Assembly (NCBI RefSeq): GCF_932526225.1
Contig: NC_064034.1
Coordinates: 8,666,001 to 8,730,000 of the forward strand
Length of the DNA: 64,000 bases
Direction: 5' to 3'
Source: Nematostella vectensis
Lineage: Eukaryota; Cnidaria; Anthozoa; Actiniaria; Edwardsiidae
Part shown: positions 33,979 to 43,360 of the stretch, piece after piece
Position numbering within the stretch: the first letter of the stretch is position 1
Layout: each line of letters begins with the position of its first letter
The notes under the pieces: model-generated
Databases searched by the model: none
Seen by the model: only the letters and a program-made list of their open reading frames with translations
Told to the model about the DNA's origin: nothing
Translations under genes and position numbers: made by a program

Positions 33979-34932
33979 ATGGCGGCGAAGCGCATGTCCG
34001 ACGAAGGACTCGATGCGTTCCTTCGTCCTATATACTACGCCAGAGGTGGCTTCCAGGGAGTGACCGCTCTGCATGCCAAACTTCCCAAGGGCTCAGCCTT
34101 CATAGATCGACTGCGCAAGTGGGTAAGCTCGCAGCCCGTCGGGGGCTACACACAGACACCCCCTCCTCCGACTACCTACGCCCACTTTTCGGAGCAGACA
34201 CCAAACCGTATCCACCAGTCGGACCTGCTATTCTTGCCAACCGACCGCGGGTACAAGTATGCCCTGACTGTCGTTGACGTTGCTTCACGATATAAAGCCG
34301 CCCGCCCACTGAAGACTAAGAGCGCGGCCGTCGTCTCCCGCGAACTCGCTGGCATCTATGCAGAGGGACCTCTCACATGGCCTAAAGTCCTCATGGTTGA
34401 TGACGGCACGGAGTTGAAGGGTGCTACCACAAAGCTCCTAACAGACCACGGGGTGGAGGTCCGACGGGCTGAGCCAGGGCACCACAGGAGCCAAGCTTTC
34501 GCCGAGTCTTTCCATCGCTGGCTGGCACAGCGCCTATTTCGTGCGCAGTACTCGAAGGAGCTTGCATCCGGCGAGACAAACCGCGAGTGGGTTACTGCTT
34601 TGCCAATCGTCATCTCGGACATAAACGCAACAAAGACTCGCATGACTGGCCTTGCGCCTAAAGACGCCATAAAGCTGAGGCGCGTGCCTCTCAAAGCCGA
34701 AAAGCCCCCCTAAGAGGTCCCCTTAGAGGTACGAACGGAGGTGTACATCGCCGTAAACGAGGAAGACCTTCAGGACAAGGGCCGACGGCGAGCGACGGAC
34801 CCGTGGTGGACAAGCAAGGCATACCCAATACTAAAGAGGGTCATGGAGCCCGGACAGCCAGTGTTGTATTACACGGCGTTCTCTAAGCACGGCTTCACGC
34901 GTTCGCATTTGCGTAGCGTGACGCTAGCGTGA
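33979..34932 (+). pseudogene. Polinton DDE (retroviral-like) integrase, one in-frame stop
   Basis: The preferred start is MAAKRMSDEG at 33979. Catalytic triad: Asp in HQSDLLFLP (residue 82), Asp in MVDDGTELKG (141), Glu in FAESFHRW (176), a spacing of about 34-35 between the last two, as in the rve core. TAA at 34711-34713 stops the frame after KAEKPP. The same frame then stays open to TGA at 34930-34932, encoding the C-terminal chromo/SH3-like tail (ATDPWWTSKAYPILK, VLYYTAFSKHGF) that this family uses for DNA binding. Integrases of this class insert the linear element with 6-bp target duplications, matching CCTTGA. The gene converges on the replication gene with no spacer. Confidence 0.9.
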
Positions 34933-37900
34933 TCAGCGCTTGTGCCTTCTATTGCAGCTAAGGCACGTGAGTCTGACATTTGTAGTGACCCTGACTGTCG
35001 TCTAGCCGGTCGATACTGAAGCATTGGGGATGACTCTTGGTTTATCCCTGAAGCAGAAGCTGAGTGCCACAGACCGTGCACTTCTTTTCCGCGTTAGCAA
35101 TCATGCCGAGTACGTGGTCTACCGTCAGAACGTGGTGCGGTCCCGTGTACTTTGTGCGACCCTTTCGCCTGTCGTCTATAGCGTATCGCTTGATTCGCGC
35201 TATAATAAGCTCTTCACTGGGCGTAGCCTGCAGTCCTGTGGGAACCAAGGCACCGGGGGTGTTATCGGGGGGGATCACGCGGATTATCTTGTCGGCTCGC
35301 CGCACGCGGGAGATGCCGGTGTATACAGCATTCGTAATCCAGCCCTCTAAGCTGTGGTCTATGATAAACAAACGTCTTGGAGTCTGGATAGTCTTGCCCT
35401 GCACCCGGTGGACTGTCCCCCAGCCCGCGTATTTCCACTCGAGGGGGAGCCCGTTAAGGACCGCGTCGAGAGAAACCTCGACTACCGTGCCTTTGTACGC
35501 GTCGACCTTCCCACCCCTTTTGCCTGGCATGGGCACAGGCCGCCCTTGCTTGCGATAACGATGCGCGACGCTAGGATCGCGGTCAAAGCGGATGGTTGCT
35601 GGCAATCGGGGGTAGTTTTTCCTGTGGTGCTCTACCAATCGCTGCTGAACAAGAGCCCCCATCTTGTTGGTGGAGCACACCCACATATCGCTTGGGTGGG
35701 CCTGCTCGATCGCCGCGTCGAACGCCACCCCATCCCACTCCTCTCGAAACACCTCAAACTGTTGGGAATCTGGCTGACACCAAATCCGGCCCTTTATGTC
35801 GTGGAGCCTGGAGGAGGGCGCGGCAGAGCCGCAGTCGCATGTACTGTACGGCTTTCCGCAGTCTTCACACAGGCAGCGGTAGTCGGACTCGAACCAGCGG
35901 ATGTTCCCTTGTGCCCACTCCTTGAGCATATCGTGAGGCCCCTCTTTATCTCCCCAGGGCGGGACTTGCCCATAGTCGCCACAACACACTACCTGACACG
36001 GCCGCGTGGTGAGATACCCTAGGATGGCGCGTAGCACTTTAGTCTGTACCTTACAGCACTCGTCAATGATGATTACTTCTGCGAGACGGTCGAGTTTGTG
36101 CCCCAGCTCGGAAGGTCTCCACTCCTCTATCGGCTTCTCCGCTGGTATGCAGAGGTAGTGGTGGTAGGTTTGAGCCTTCACCGCGAGGTGCGGGTTGTTG
36201 CGATGGTCGTGGGCGAGGTCGTTCTCGGGGGTGAGCACCACAACGTTGCGGCCGCGGAACATGCTCACCGCCCACTCGGTCTTCCCCGATCCTCCTTGGC
36301 CGGCTAGATACATCTTTGCAGAGGTTGCGGCCACTAGATCGCACGGCAGACTCGGCGCAGTGCTCGGCTCCCTAGCCAAGCTCCCCGACTTTTTCGGACC
36401 CCAAGCCGCTTCGGGTCGCCACTCGTACCCAGGCTTCTTGTGGCGCCACTCTTCATCCTCGGATTTCGCTCCACGAGCTTTACACCACTGGGCACCGCCT
36501 TTGCGTATATGGCATCTGTGCACACTCGGAGGACGTCTTCGCGAGGGATCCGCCTCAACATGCGTCGCAACGCTATGTTTGTGTACGTCAAGACGAAGGC
36601 CCTGATATGGTACCATTGTGATCGCCGGACACCGTCTTTGTAATGGATCAGATGAGCCCCGTCGGCATGCTCGAAGTTGAGTAAGTGGTCGGTGCCCGCA
36701 AGGAGGTTTGTCAGATACGCGGCTTCTTCACGGTCGCGGACTACGATCGAGGACTCGTCGCCATGGCAAGCGCACTTGCCTACGAAACGGACAGCGAGAT
36801 CTCGACCCTCAGGATACTGCGAGTCTCCGCCGCCGGGGCGGCACGCGATGGAGTGGGGGAACTTAATGGAGTCCTTTTTTCCGACGCTATACAACACCTC
36901 CCTCGCCATGGCCATGACGAGGTCACCCGACTCTAACAGGTCCTTCAGCTCTGGCGTGGTGATCCAGCCCTCGTTTTGCTCCAAGTTCTGCCCCACCCTC
37001 CCAGAAGTGAAGGGGTGGCAGGCCTCAGAGAACCCCCACTCGGTCAGCTGAATGGCCCCGGTTAGTTGAAGAACCTCGCTCAATGGCCGTCCCACAACAT
37101 TCGCGATACGATACACGTTCGTAGGGAAGCCGTATTTCCGTACCAAATCGATGGCGTCCGAGGCGCCGCCGAAGACACTGTCCTCGCATCCTAGGTACGC
37201 TGCACGCATGTCGATGTGCGCATGAGGCTGCGCCCCTAAGTTTTCCTTGCTATTCCACACTTTGGACTCAACCTGCGCCGCTCGCCAGACGTCCCTGTAT
37301 TTAAGAGGCGTTGGCCTGATGTTCTCTCTTTGGGTCCACTTCTTGAAGCGATACCCTATTGCACCGCCCATCGAGTGCGTAGCTTCGGTGTACTCTTGGT
37401 AGGCTGGGTCCATTGATGATCATATCCTGTCTCGTCTGTAAACGCCCTGTCGATAGCTCCTCCGTCCTGTCCCGATCGGTACAGTTTGCCTTCGTGCGTG
37501 ACTATAACACGCCCACACAGCCAGATCCTCGTGCTTCTGGGGATCGCTCTGTTTATAAAGCGAATGAGCATCTCTCGCACCTTTGCCTCGCGCGTTTTTG
37601 TGGCGGCACTGGTAGCGCGAAGCGATGCCTTCTCCTGACATAACGAACGAAGCTCCCTCTCAGCCTCGAAGTCTAGGCCGTGGACGCTCGCGATCGCAGG
37701 TGGTTCAGTCGGAAGCTCCGCCCAGGCGTGGTTATTGTGGCAAGGGATGCGGATTTGTGTGTACCCCCTCTTGTACTTCCCCGAGTCCCACATAACGTTG
37801 CCCAGGGCGTCCACGGCTACCAGCTTTATCTCGAGCTTCTTTTTCATCTCAAAGAGGTCTTCTTTGGTGCATCCCGTAGTGGCCAGCTTCTTGTCACATC

Positions 37901-38758
37901 GCTCGAGGATCTTGCCTCGTGTCTTGGTTAGACCAAGGGAGCGCGAGGTGCCGCGGTTCCTCAAGAAGTCGGCAACATAGCTCACAACACAGTTAGCGAA
38001 GGCGTCACTCCCCTCCCGCTCAAACTTGGCCCAGGCTCCCCATTTTGCTCAGGTAAAGGGCGAAGCTCGTATCTCACGTAGACGAGGTACTCTCGCCCTT
38101 TCCCCCAAATACCCGCATCGATGCCTTCCAGGGCGCCGACTGCGATTTGGTCCCCCCTTTTGACTAACGACCCACCAATCTTGTGCTCCGAGCGCCCTTC
38201 CTCCCCCGTGATTGGCGCCAATGGCTCTGCGGAGGCCTTACCAACGACCGTGAAGAGTCCGTAACGCCGGTCGGGGTCTACCATCTCGAGCACCAGCGGC
38301 AGCACTGCGTTCGCCCTCAGAGACTCTCGCTCGTGCGAGACCCACCACACCGAGCCGTCGTCATTAATATCAGGCCCCCGCATAACCGGCTTTAGAGCAA
38401 TGACACCTGCTCCACCAAGATCTCGCATCACCTGGTAAACACCGGCGCTTACGTCTTGGCCCCGAAGAGTGGCATCCACGCTTGGGAACCGAAGATGGGC
38501 GCCGCCGACGAAGAGAGAATAGTACTCATCGGGGCCTAAGCCCTCTGGGCCGCTTTGCCGCCGTTCCAGCAGCAATGGGTCGAACTCGCGCCAGACTTCC
38601 TCTGGTCGCGAGCTCGCCGGCATGAGTGGCTTAAGCAGCTTGCGCTTGGCATCCTCGGGGATGCCCTCGTCCAGGATGTTCTGGACCAGCCCTGCCAGTA
38701 CGGCGGGCGCCTCTTTGTCAGGCATGCTATTGAGAATCTCCTCTATATAAGCGTCCAT
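34933..38758 (-). pseudogene. Polinton replication protein: PolB-like palm, SF1 helicase and HNH-type finger, frame-broken
   Basis: Probable single gene of about 1,270 codons in pieces. 38758-38030: N-terminal region of unknown fold. 38030-37380: region with PCHNNHAWAE. 37413-36480: PolB-like palm, motif A IDMRAAYL and motif C VCTDAIYA, preceded by RAFVLTYTNIAL. 36500-35045: SF1 helicase with Walker A AGQGGSGKTEW, Walker B VIIIDECC, motif III CCGDYGQVPP, motif V/VI TVHRVQGKTI and TGISRVRR, plus an inserted CxxC...CxC cluster. TAA at 35044-35042 interrupts, but the frame then reads FSIDRLDD, and after a further 1-nt shift LTCLSCNRR to TGA 34935-34933, an HNH-type nuclease end. Frame changes fall near 38030, 37390, 36485 and 34985. 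Joining the pieces is inference; no repaired sequence is given. Confidence 0.7.
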
Positions 38759-39166
38759 GTTTGGGTATACCTTGTGCCACCCAGTCTCTAATTGCCCGTA
38801 TCGCGGGCTGCGATGCCAGACAGGACGAGTGTTTGGGTATGCCTTGTGCCACCCAGTCTCTAATTGCCCGTATCACAGCCGGTGGGACGAGTGTTTGGGT
38901 ACGCCTTGTGCCACCCAGCCTCTAATTGCCCGTATCACAGCCGGCGGGGCGAGTGTTTGGGTATGCCTTGTGCCACCCAGTCTCTAATTGCCCGTATCGC
39001 GGGCTGCGATGCCAGACAGGACGAGTGTTTGGGTATGTCTTGTGCCACCCAGTCTCTAATTGCCCGCATCGCGGGCTGCGATGTCGGACAGGACGAGTGT
39101 TTGGGTACGTCTTGTGCCACCCAGTCTCTTGCCCGTATCGCGGGCTGCGATGTCAGACAGGACGAG
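38759..39166. repeat. Minisatellite inside the Polinton, 62/72-bp units
   Basis: Six units start TGTTTGGGTA at 38759, 38830, 38892, 38954, 39026 and 39098. Four units carry CGCGGGCTGCGATG; two shorter ones have CACAGCCGG in its place. It separates the replication gene from the Cys-rich gene and begins one base from the replication gene ATG. Confidence 0.9.
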
Positions 39167-39415
39167 TGGGAACCATTTCCGAGCGCGCCTCTCGATGCCG
39201 CGCATCCTCTGCCCTTCACGATTCGCTCCGCAGGGGCGGCACAACCGCGTCTCCGACTGCGTCCCTATGTCGGAGACCCTGCACGGCATGGGGAGGGGGC
39301 TGCCCTTACGGAGCCTTTGGAGGTGCACCTTGCAGTATGTGTCCATGCACCTCTGGCCGGACGTGTTTGCATGGCCGACCTTTAGCCACCCGCAGTAATC
39401 TTTTCCGCACTTCAT
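39056..39415 (-). CDS. Polinton small Cys-rich (zinc-finger-like) protein
   Basis: Start chosen at ATG 39415-39413, just inside the inner edge of the right inverted repeat. Paired cysteines (KCGKDYCGW, RCMDTYCKVH, MPCRVSD, RLCRPCG) and a basic tail (RRARKW) suggest zinc-binding knuckles. The last third is translated minisatellite, so the natural C-terminus is uncertain. It may be a regulatory or nucleic-acid-binding protein. No defined family. Confidence 0.55.
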   Translation of the reverse strand: MKCGKDYCGWLKVGHANTSGQRCMDTYCKVHLQRLRKGSPLPMPCRVSDIGTQSETRLCRPCGANREGQRMRGIERRARKWFPLVLSDIAARDTGKRLGGTRRTQTLVLSDIAARDAGN

Positions 39416-39429
39416 CCTTCGAACGCTCG

Positions 39430-39825
39430 GTATACCACAGGACAGACAGAGGTCTAATTGCAAGGTTCCCACTCGTTTCTATGAAAGGCCCCAGTCCCGC
39501 TGCTGTCGATAGACAGCGGATTAATGATTGCTAATCACTGCTAATCACTCATCTACGCGGAGTGTGTTTTGCGTAGACTTACCTCTGCTAAGTATCCATC
39601 TACGCGAAGTGGTCCCGACGTAGATTAATAACCAGCGATGATTAATCTACGCGAAACGCGTTTCGGTGTCACTGAAAGTCCCCAGCCTGGAATGGGGTTG
39701 GGGGGTCGGAGGGGCGCTGGGCCCCTCCCAGGCCTAAGACGGGGCTGGGAGGCCCGGAGGGGCGATTCGCGCCTCCCACTCGTTTCACTGAAAGTCCCCA
39801 TCCAGTCCCCCCCCCCCCCCCCCCC
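39430..39825 (-). repeat. Polinton terminal inverted repeat, right
   Basis: 396 bp, reverse complement of 27369-27746. It is longer mainly because the terminal C-run (39807-39825) exceeds the G-run at the left end. It carries the same CGCGTAGAT motifs and hairpin, the latter with one arm altered (TGATTAATCTAC). Confidence 0.95.
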
Positions 39826-42608
39826 CCTTGAAAAAGGCATAACACAGCATGAGATAGTGGTATGGGTTTCTTTGGGTTAGAACAAACATACTTAAAAATC
39901 TCAAGCTTCCAATCAGTGACTTTAGCTAAGAAAACATACGACGCTTGTTAGCAGGGAACAAAAAAAGAGTTACATTCCCGACTTTGTGTCTGGCTTTCTC
40001 CACATGTGGGGCTCCTGTGGTTGATTCTTCACCAAGCCCTTCATTTTTTTTCTCGTCCAACATGGCGGATGACCTTAAATTGTATCCTTTATCTTCTTTG
40101 CTTGAGCCCAATGCACCCTGATTTCTATTCTATTATATTTTTATAGAGATTGCAAATTCTTTAGCAATGATCTAGCGTGTTTAGTTATAATTTCTGTCTT
40201 GTCATGTTTTATTCTGAACGAGACTCCAGAGATCTTTCTGTGCCGTTTGGCTGTTCGGAAGAAGCTTTGATCGCGTGTAGGTCGCTTTCTGTGGATCCTG
40301 AACCGAAACGAGGATGTGTCAAGAAGGAGATATCTGTCGCTGGTAACATCCTCAATGTTTAAGTGTTTATCAGTAATAATGAAATATTGCTACAAGAAGA
40401 AGGCTGAAGAAAGCAGAACCAGCATGTTCTAGTGCAGGGGTGAATGGAATAACTTATTTCCATTCTAATCTACTTAAAAATATAATTTATTATATATTAT
40501 CTGACCATTGTTTCATGTATAACAGAACAAAAAAGTATCTATCCGTATGTGCCAATGTTAAAACAAGATTTTGAACTTTTTCTCAATCTAATTTTCTTGA
40601 AAATATCCAATACATTTACTGTATTCTCCCGTATTAGCTATCTGGTACTTCTGATACATTCACTGTATTTTCTCATGTTTTTTTAAAGCTATGGATAGGT
40701 GCAAGATATTTGAATGTGTCATGAAGGATAGTTCAAATAAGCACATATTTCGAGTTATTTTTGTTTAGAGTCATTCAAGTGTAAATGACTATGAATTAGG
40801 TTTAAATTCAAGGGAAAAACAAACTCAGTATGAGTTATCAAGGAATTCAAGTTATCCAATTTGAGTTTGAGCGGATTCAAGTTTTTACATTAAGACATTT
40901 GTTGTTAATGTATGATCAATTGTGACAATAAATAATGAAACAGTAATTGAATTCTCTCTATTTATTTCTTTCATATTTGTTAACGTGGACTTTTTTACTG
41001 AATTTGCCAGATCCTTGACTGCTAAAGAAGCAAGAACTCTTAGGGTATCAGCTAACTCCTTCATGGATCATTTGATTCTTGTTACAAAGACTATCCAGGA
41101 GTTTGGTCCACCTTTGGAAGATACCAAATCCAGCTAATCACAAGAAAGAACTACCACCAAAGCAAGTGTACCTAAATATAACTACCTAAAGGCTATCACA
41201 CGTCTTTTATCATACACTTAGAACTGCCACTGGGCTTTGTACTATCTATAGGACACTTGCGGACCCAGTACTTGGATAGAGGGGTGAGTCAGGTGAAGTG
41301 CAGATAGTACAGTCAATAAAGCTATTATAAGTGCCTGTCACAAGGTAAAAGAAAAGTAGTAATGACTTCAGGTGGCTGGTTACAAGAATGGGCTCTTCTA
41401 GTCAACAATTCCCTCTGGTTGCTTATTCATACTCTGCAGCCTAAAGTTAGTGTTCTACCTGTTGTTGAAATGGTTTGCAAAGTCATACAGCGGAATCCTG
41501 GCTTAGGACAACCACTGAATGATGACGCCTCATTTTTCAAGTCCCAATGACATTAAATACATTTTCTTTAAATGTTTACCCCTTAATAAGGAATTTCGTT
41601 ATGGAGGATGGTATTGTAGGTTCCTGAAGGTGCCCTAACACGGTTTTACTGTAGCTCGTGCATTACCATTAAAGAGATGTCAGTTCACTTGTTATATAAA
41701 TCACACTCAAACAAAATACACAAACGTTACCAGCTGGTCTTTCAAAAAAAAAAAATGGTTGTGGTCACCTATGGTGTACTTATTTACAAGAAGAGCAATT
41801 TATTATAGAGCTAGAACAACAGCTAAAATAGAGTTCACGAATGGATTTTATGCACCAGTAGCTCAAACAATGGCTTGATGGAGACAAACACTTCTTGGCA
41901 CCAGTACTGTGTGTTTTTGTCTCATTTTTTATATGTGTTTTGATAGATAGAAAGCATAGTTTCTCATTTTTTTCATTGCACAAATCTTTAGCGCAAAAAT
42001 AACAAGTTTACTACCCATCAAATAATTTTCATCAGTTTCATTAGTACCAAGTGTACGTGTTATTTAAAGCACTTTAGAAATAATTTATTGGTTTGCCTTT
42101 GAGCATTTCCTAAACTTGTCTGTTTGCATGACGTCACAAGACGATGACGTCTAAACAATGGGCCGAGTTTTCTTGTTTCTCTGATAAGACAAAATCCTAA
42201 TCATTCGAACAGTTCCCACATACGAGAACTTTAATTTTTATCGCTATTTAATTTCATTATTGAGTGATAATTTTAAATTTCATCCCAGAAAGGGACATAA
42301 ATATGTTTCTGAATGTTGTTCTGTTGCAACATAATTATATTATCCTTTATGATCTGTTAGCTGTCAGTCAGAAGCAAGTTCAGCCAATCAATGTACATAT
42401 CAAAACATATCTAATCCATTTCTACGCTGACGCGTTTTGGTGAACGTTTACGTATTCTCGTTTAGTACAGGCACGTTTTGGAGCGGTGTGGGTGTGGCTT
42501 AATAAGGTAATCGACAGACGTGGGCCGGAGTAAGGTTCCCAAAAATATTTTGATTTCAAGAGGCTTTCTCTTTTGTCTTACCGCTGTTATATAACCACGG
42601 GTAATTAT
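39826..42608 (+). repeat. Segmental duplication copy 1, right part (PCC1 side)
   Basis: Starts with the second CCTTGA (39826-39831) and matches 47595-50383 to GTAATTAT (42601-42608). Contains the PCC1-like gene and its 3' flank. A conserved 62-codon frame at 41362-41550 has no recognisable domain. Confidence 0.95.
40062..41137 (+). pseudogene. LAGE3: PCC1/LAGE3-like KEOPS subunit, copy 1, damaged splice donor
   Basis: Exons 40062-40081, 40230-40358 and 41011-41137 would join in phase (2,2) into 91 codons. The product matches the Pcc1 domain: DLSVPFGCSEEA, DPEPKRGCVKKEISV and SFMDHLILVTKTIQEFG. Pcc1 dimerises the KEOPS/EKC complex that makes t6A37 in tRNA. Intron 1 starts GTATCCTTT, the U12-type donor consensus, with a TTCTGAAC branch-like site 12 nt before its AG. 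The second donor reads TTAAGT where copy 2 has GTAAGT, so intron 2 cannot splice normally and the frame stops at once (TAA 40359-40361). The Polinton ends 236 bp upstream of the ATG. AATAAA lies at 41315. Confidence 0.85.
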
Positions 42609-42737
42609 CATGTGGCAAATACTATTGGTGAGTAAGAGCGCTGGTGGACATTTTCTGATGCACCAGTATGTGTTCTTGTACCCTCTTTATTCATCCACAC
42701 ATATGATAATTAAAATGGTAAAAGGCATTCAAATCAC
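42609..42737. repeat. 129-bp filler at the duplication junction
   Basis: Copy of 17031-17159. It lies exactly between the end of copy 1 (GTAATTAT) and the start of copy 2 (ACTGACTTTGG), with only a few bases of overlap (CAC) at the right joint. Confidence 0.85.
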
Positions 42738-43360
42738 ACACTGACTTTGGATGGAAATTCGCATTTTCAAACATGATCTTTAAATTCTTATTTCATCTCT
42801 CTAATGTTCAAATATACTTGACTTAATAATAATTGACAATAATAATAATTGACTCAAAAGAAGATCTACAAACTTATATTGCTCTAAACTTAAAAATTGA
42901 GATTCTAGGGAAGAAAGTTTGAAAGGTTGGACTGGTGCACCTGCGTGGCGGGTGAGGTAAAGGTTCATCTTGTCAAAAGCTTGGCCCGAGTGTTGATTGG
43001 ATTGGACAAAATACAAAAAAGAAAGCGTGATTTGAGACCACGTGCAAATTGACCTTAAATAGTATTTAGGCTTACTTAAGAAAATGTACATCAATAAATG
43101 AAAGGAATGGGCAGCAGCTTAAAAAAAAAACATATCTATAAAACTAATAAATTCAAACAAAGCGTTAGTACAATGTGTCCAGCAACGCGTAAAAATGGAG
43201 TCGCATCACAACTCTGCACGCCCGAATAGTGCGAAACAACACAAGGCTTTAGAAAAAAAACGCAATGAAGCGTCTTATTCAAATCTACGAAAACTTGATC
43301 AAAAGCTGAAAAAGGCATCCACAAAAATGTAGAGAGTAGAGTGTCGAAGTGAGCAAAAAG

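Larger units (their letters stand above)
27369..39825. mobile_element. Polinton/Maverick element, 12.5 kb, decayed
   Basis: Bounded by inverted repeats starting with a G-run and ACTGGGGAC, and by a 6-bp target duplication. It is visibly more GC-rich than its surroundings. It carries a DDE integrase, an A32-like packaging ATPase, a capsid-like protein, a replication gene with polymerase B-like and SF1 helicase motifs, and several small membrane or basic proteins. Left genes point left, central genes right, and right-hand genes left. No adenain/Ulp1-type protease was found, and the element is shorter than the usual 15-20 kb. Frame breaks occur in most genes (see entries), so autonomous activity is unlikely now. 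Confidence 0.95.

Noticed and set aside
35064-37051. Several plus-strand open frames opposite the Polinton replication gene
   Set aside because: Shadows of the GC-rich coding strand; the minus strand carries the helicase and polymerase-like motifs.
38864-39534. Plus-strand open frames of 173 and 202 codons
   Set aside because: Translated minisatellite repeats plus inverted-repeat sequence; no conserved motif.
41362-41550. 62-codon frame conserved in both duplication copies (also 49132-49320)
   Set aside because: Conservation is explained by recent duplication; it lies after the PCC1 polyadenylation signal and shows no domain.
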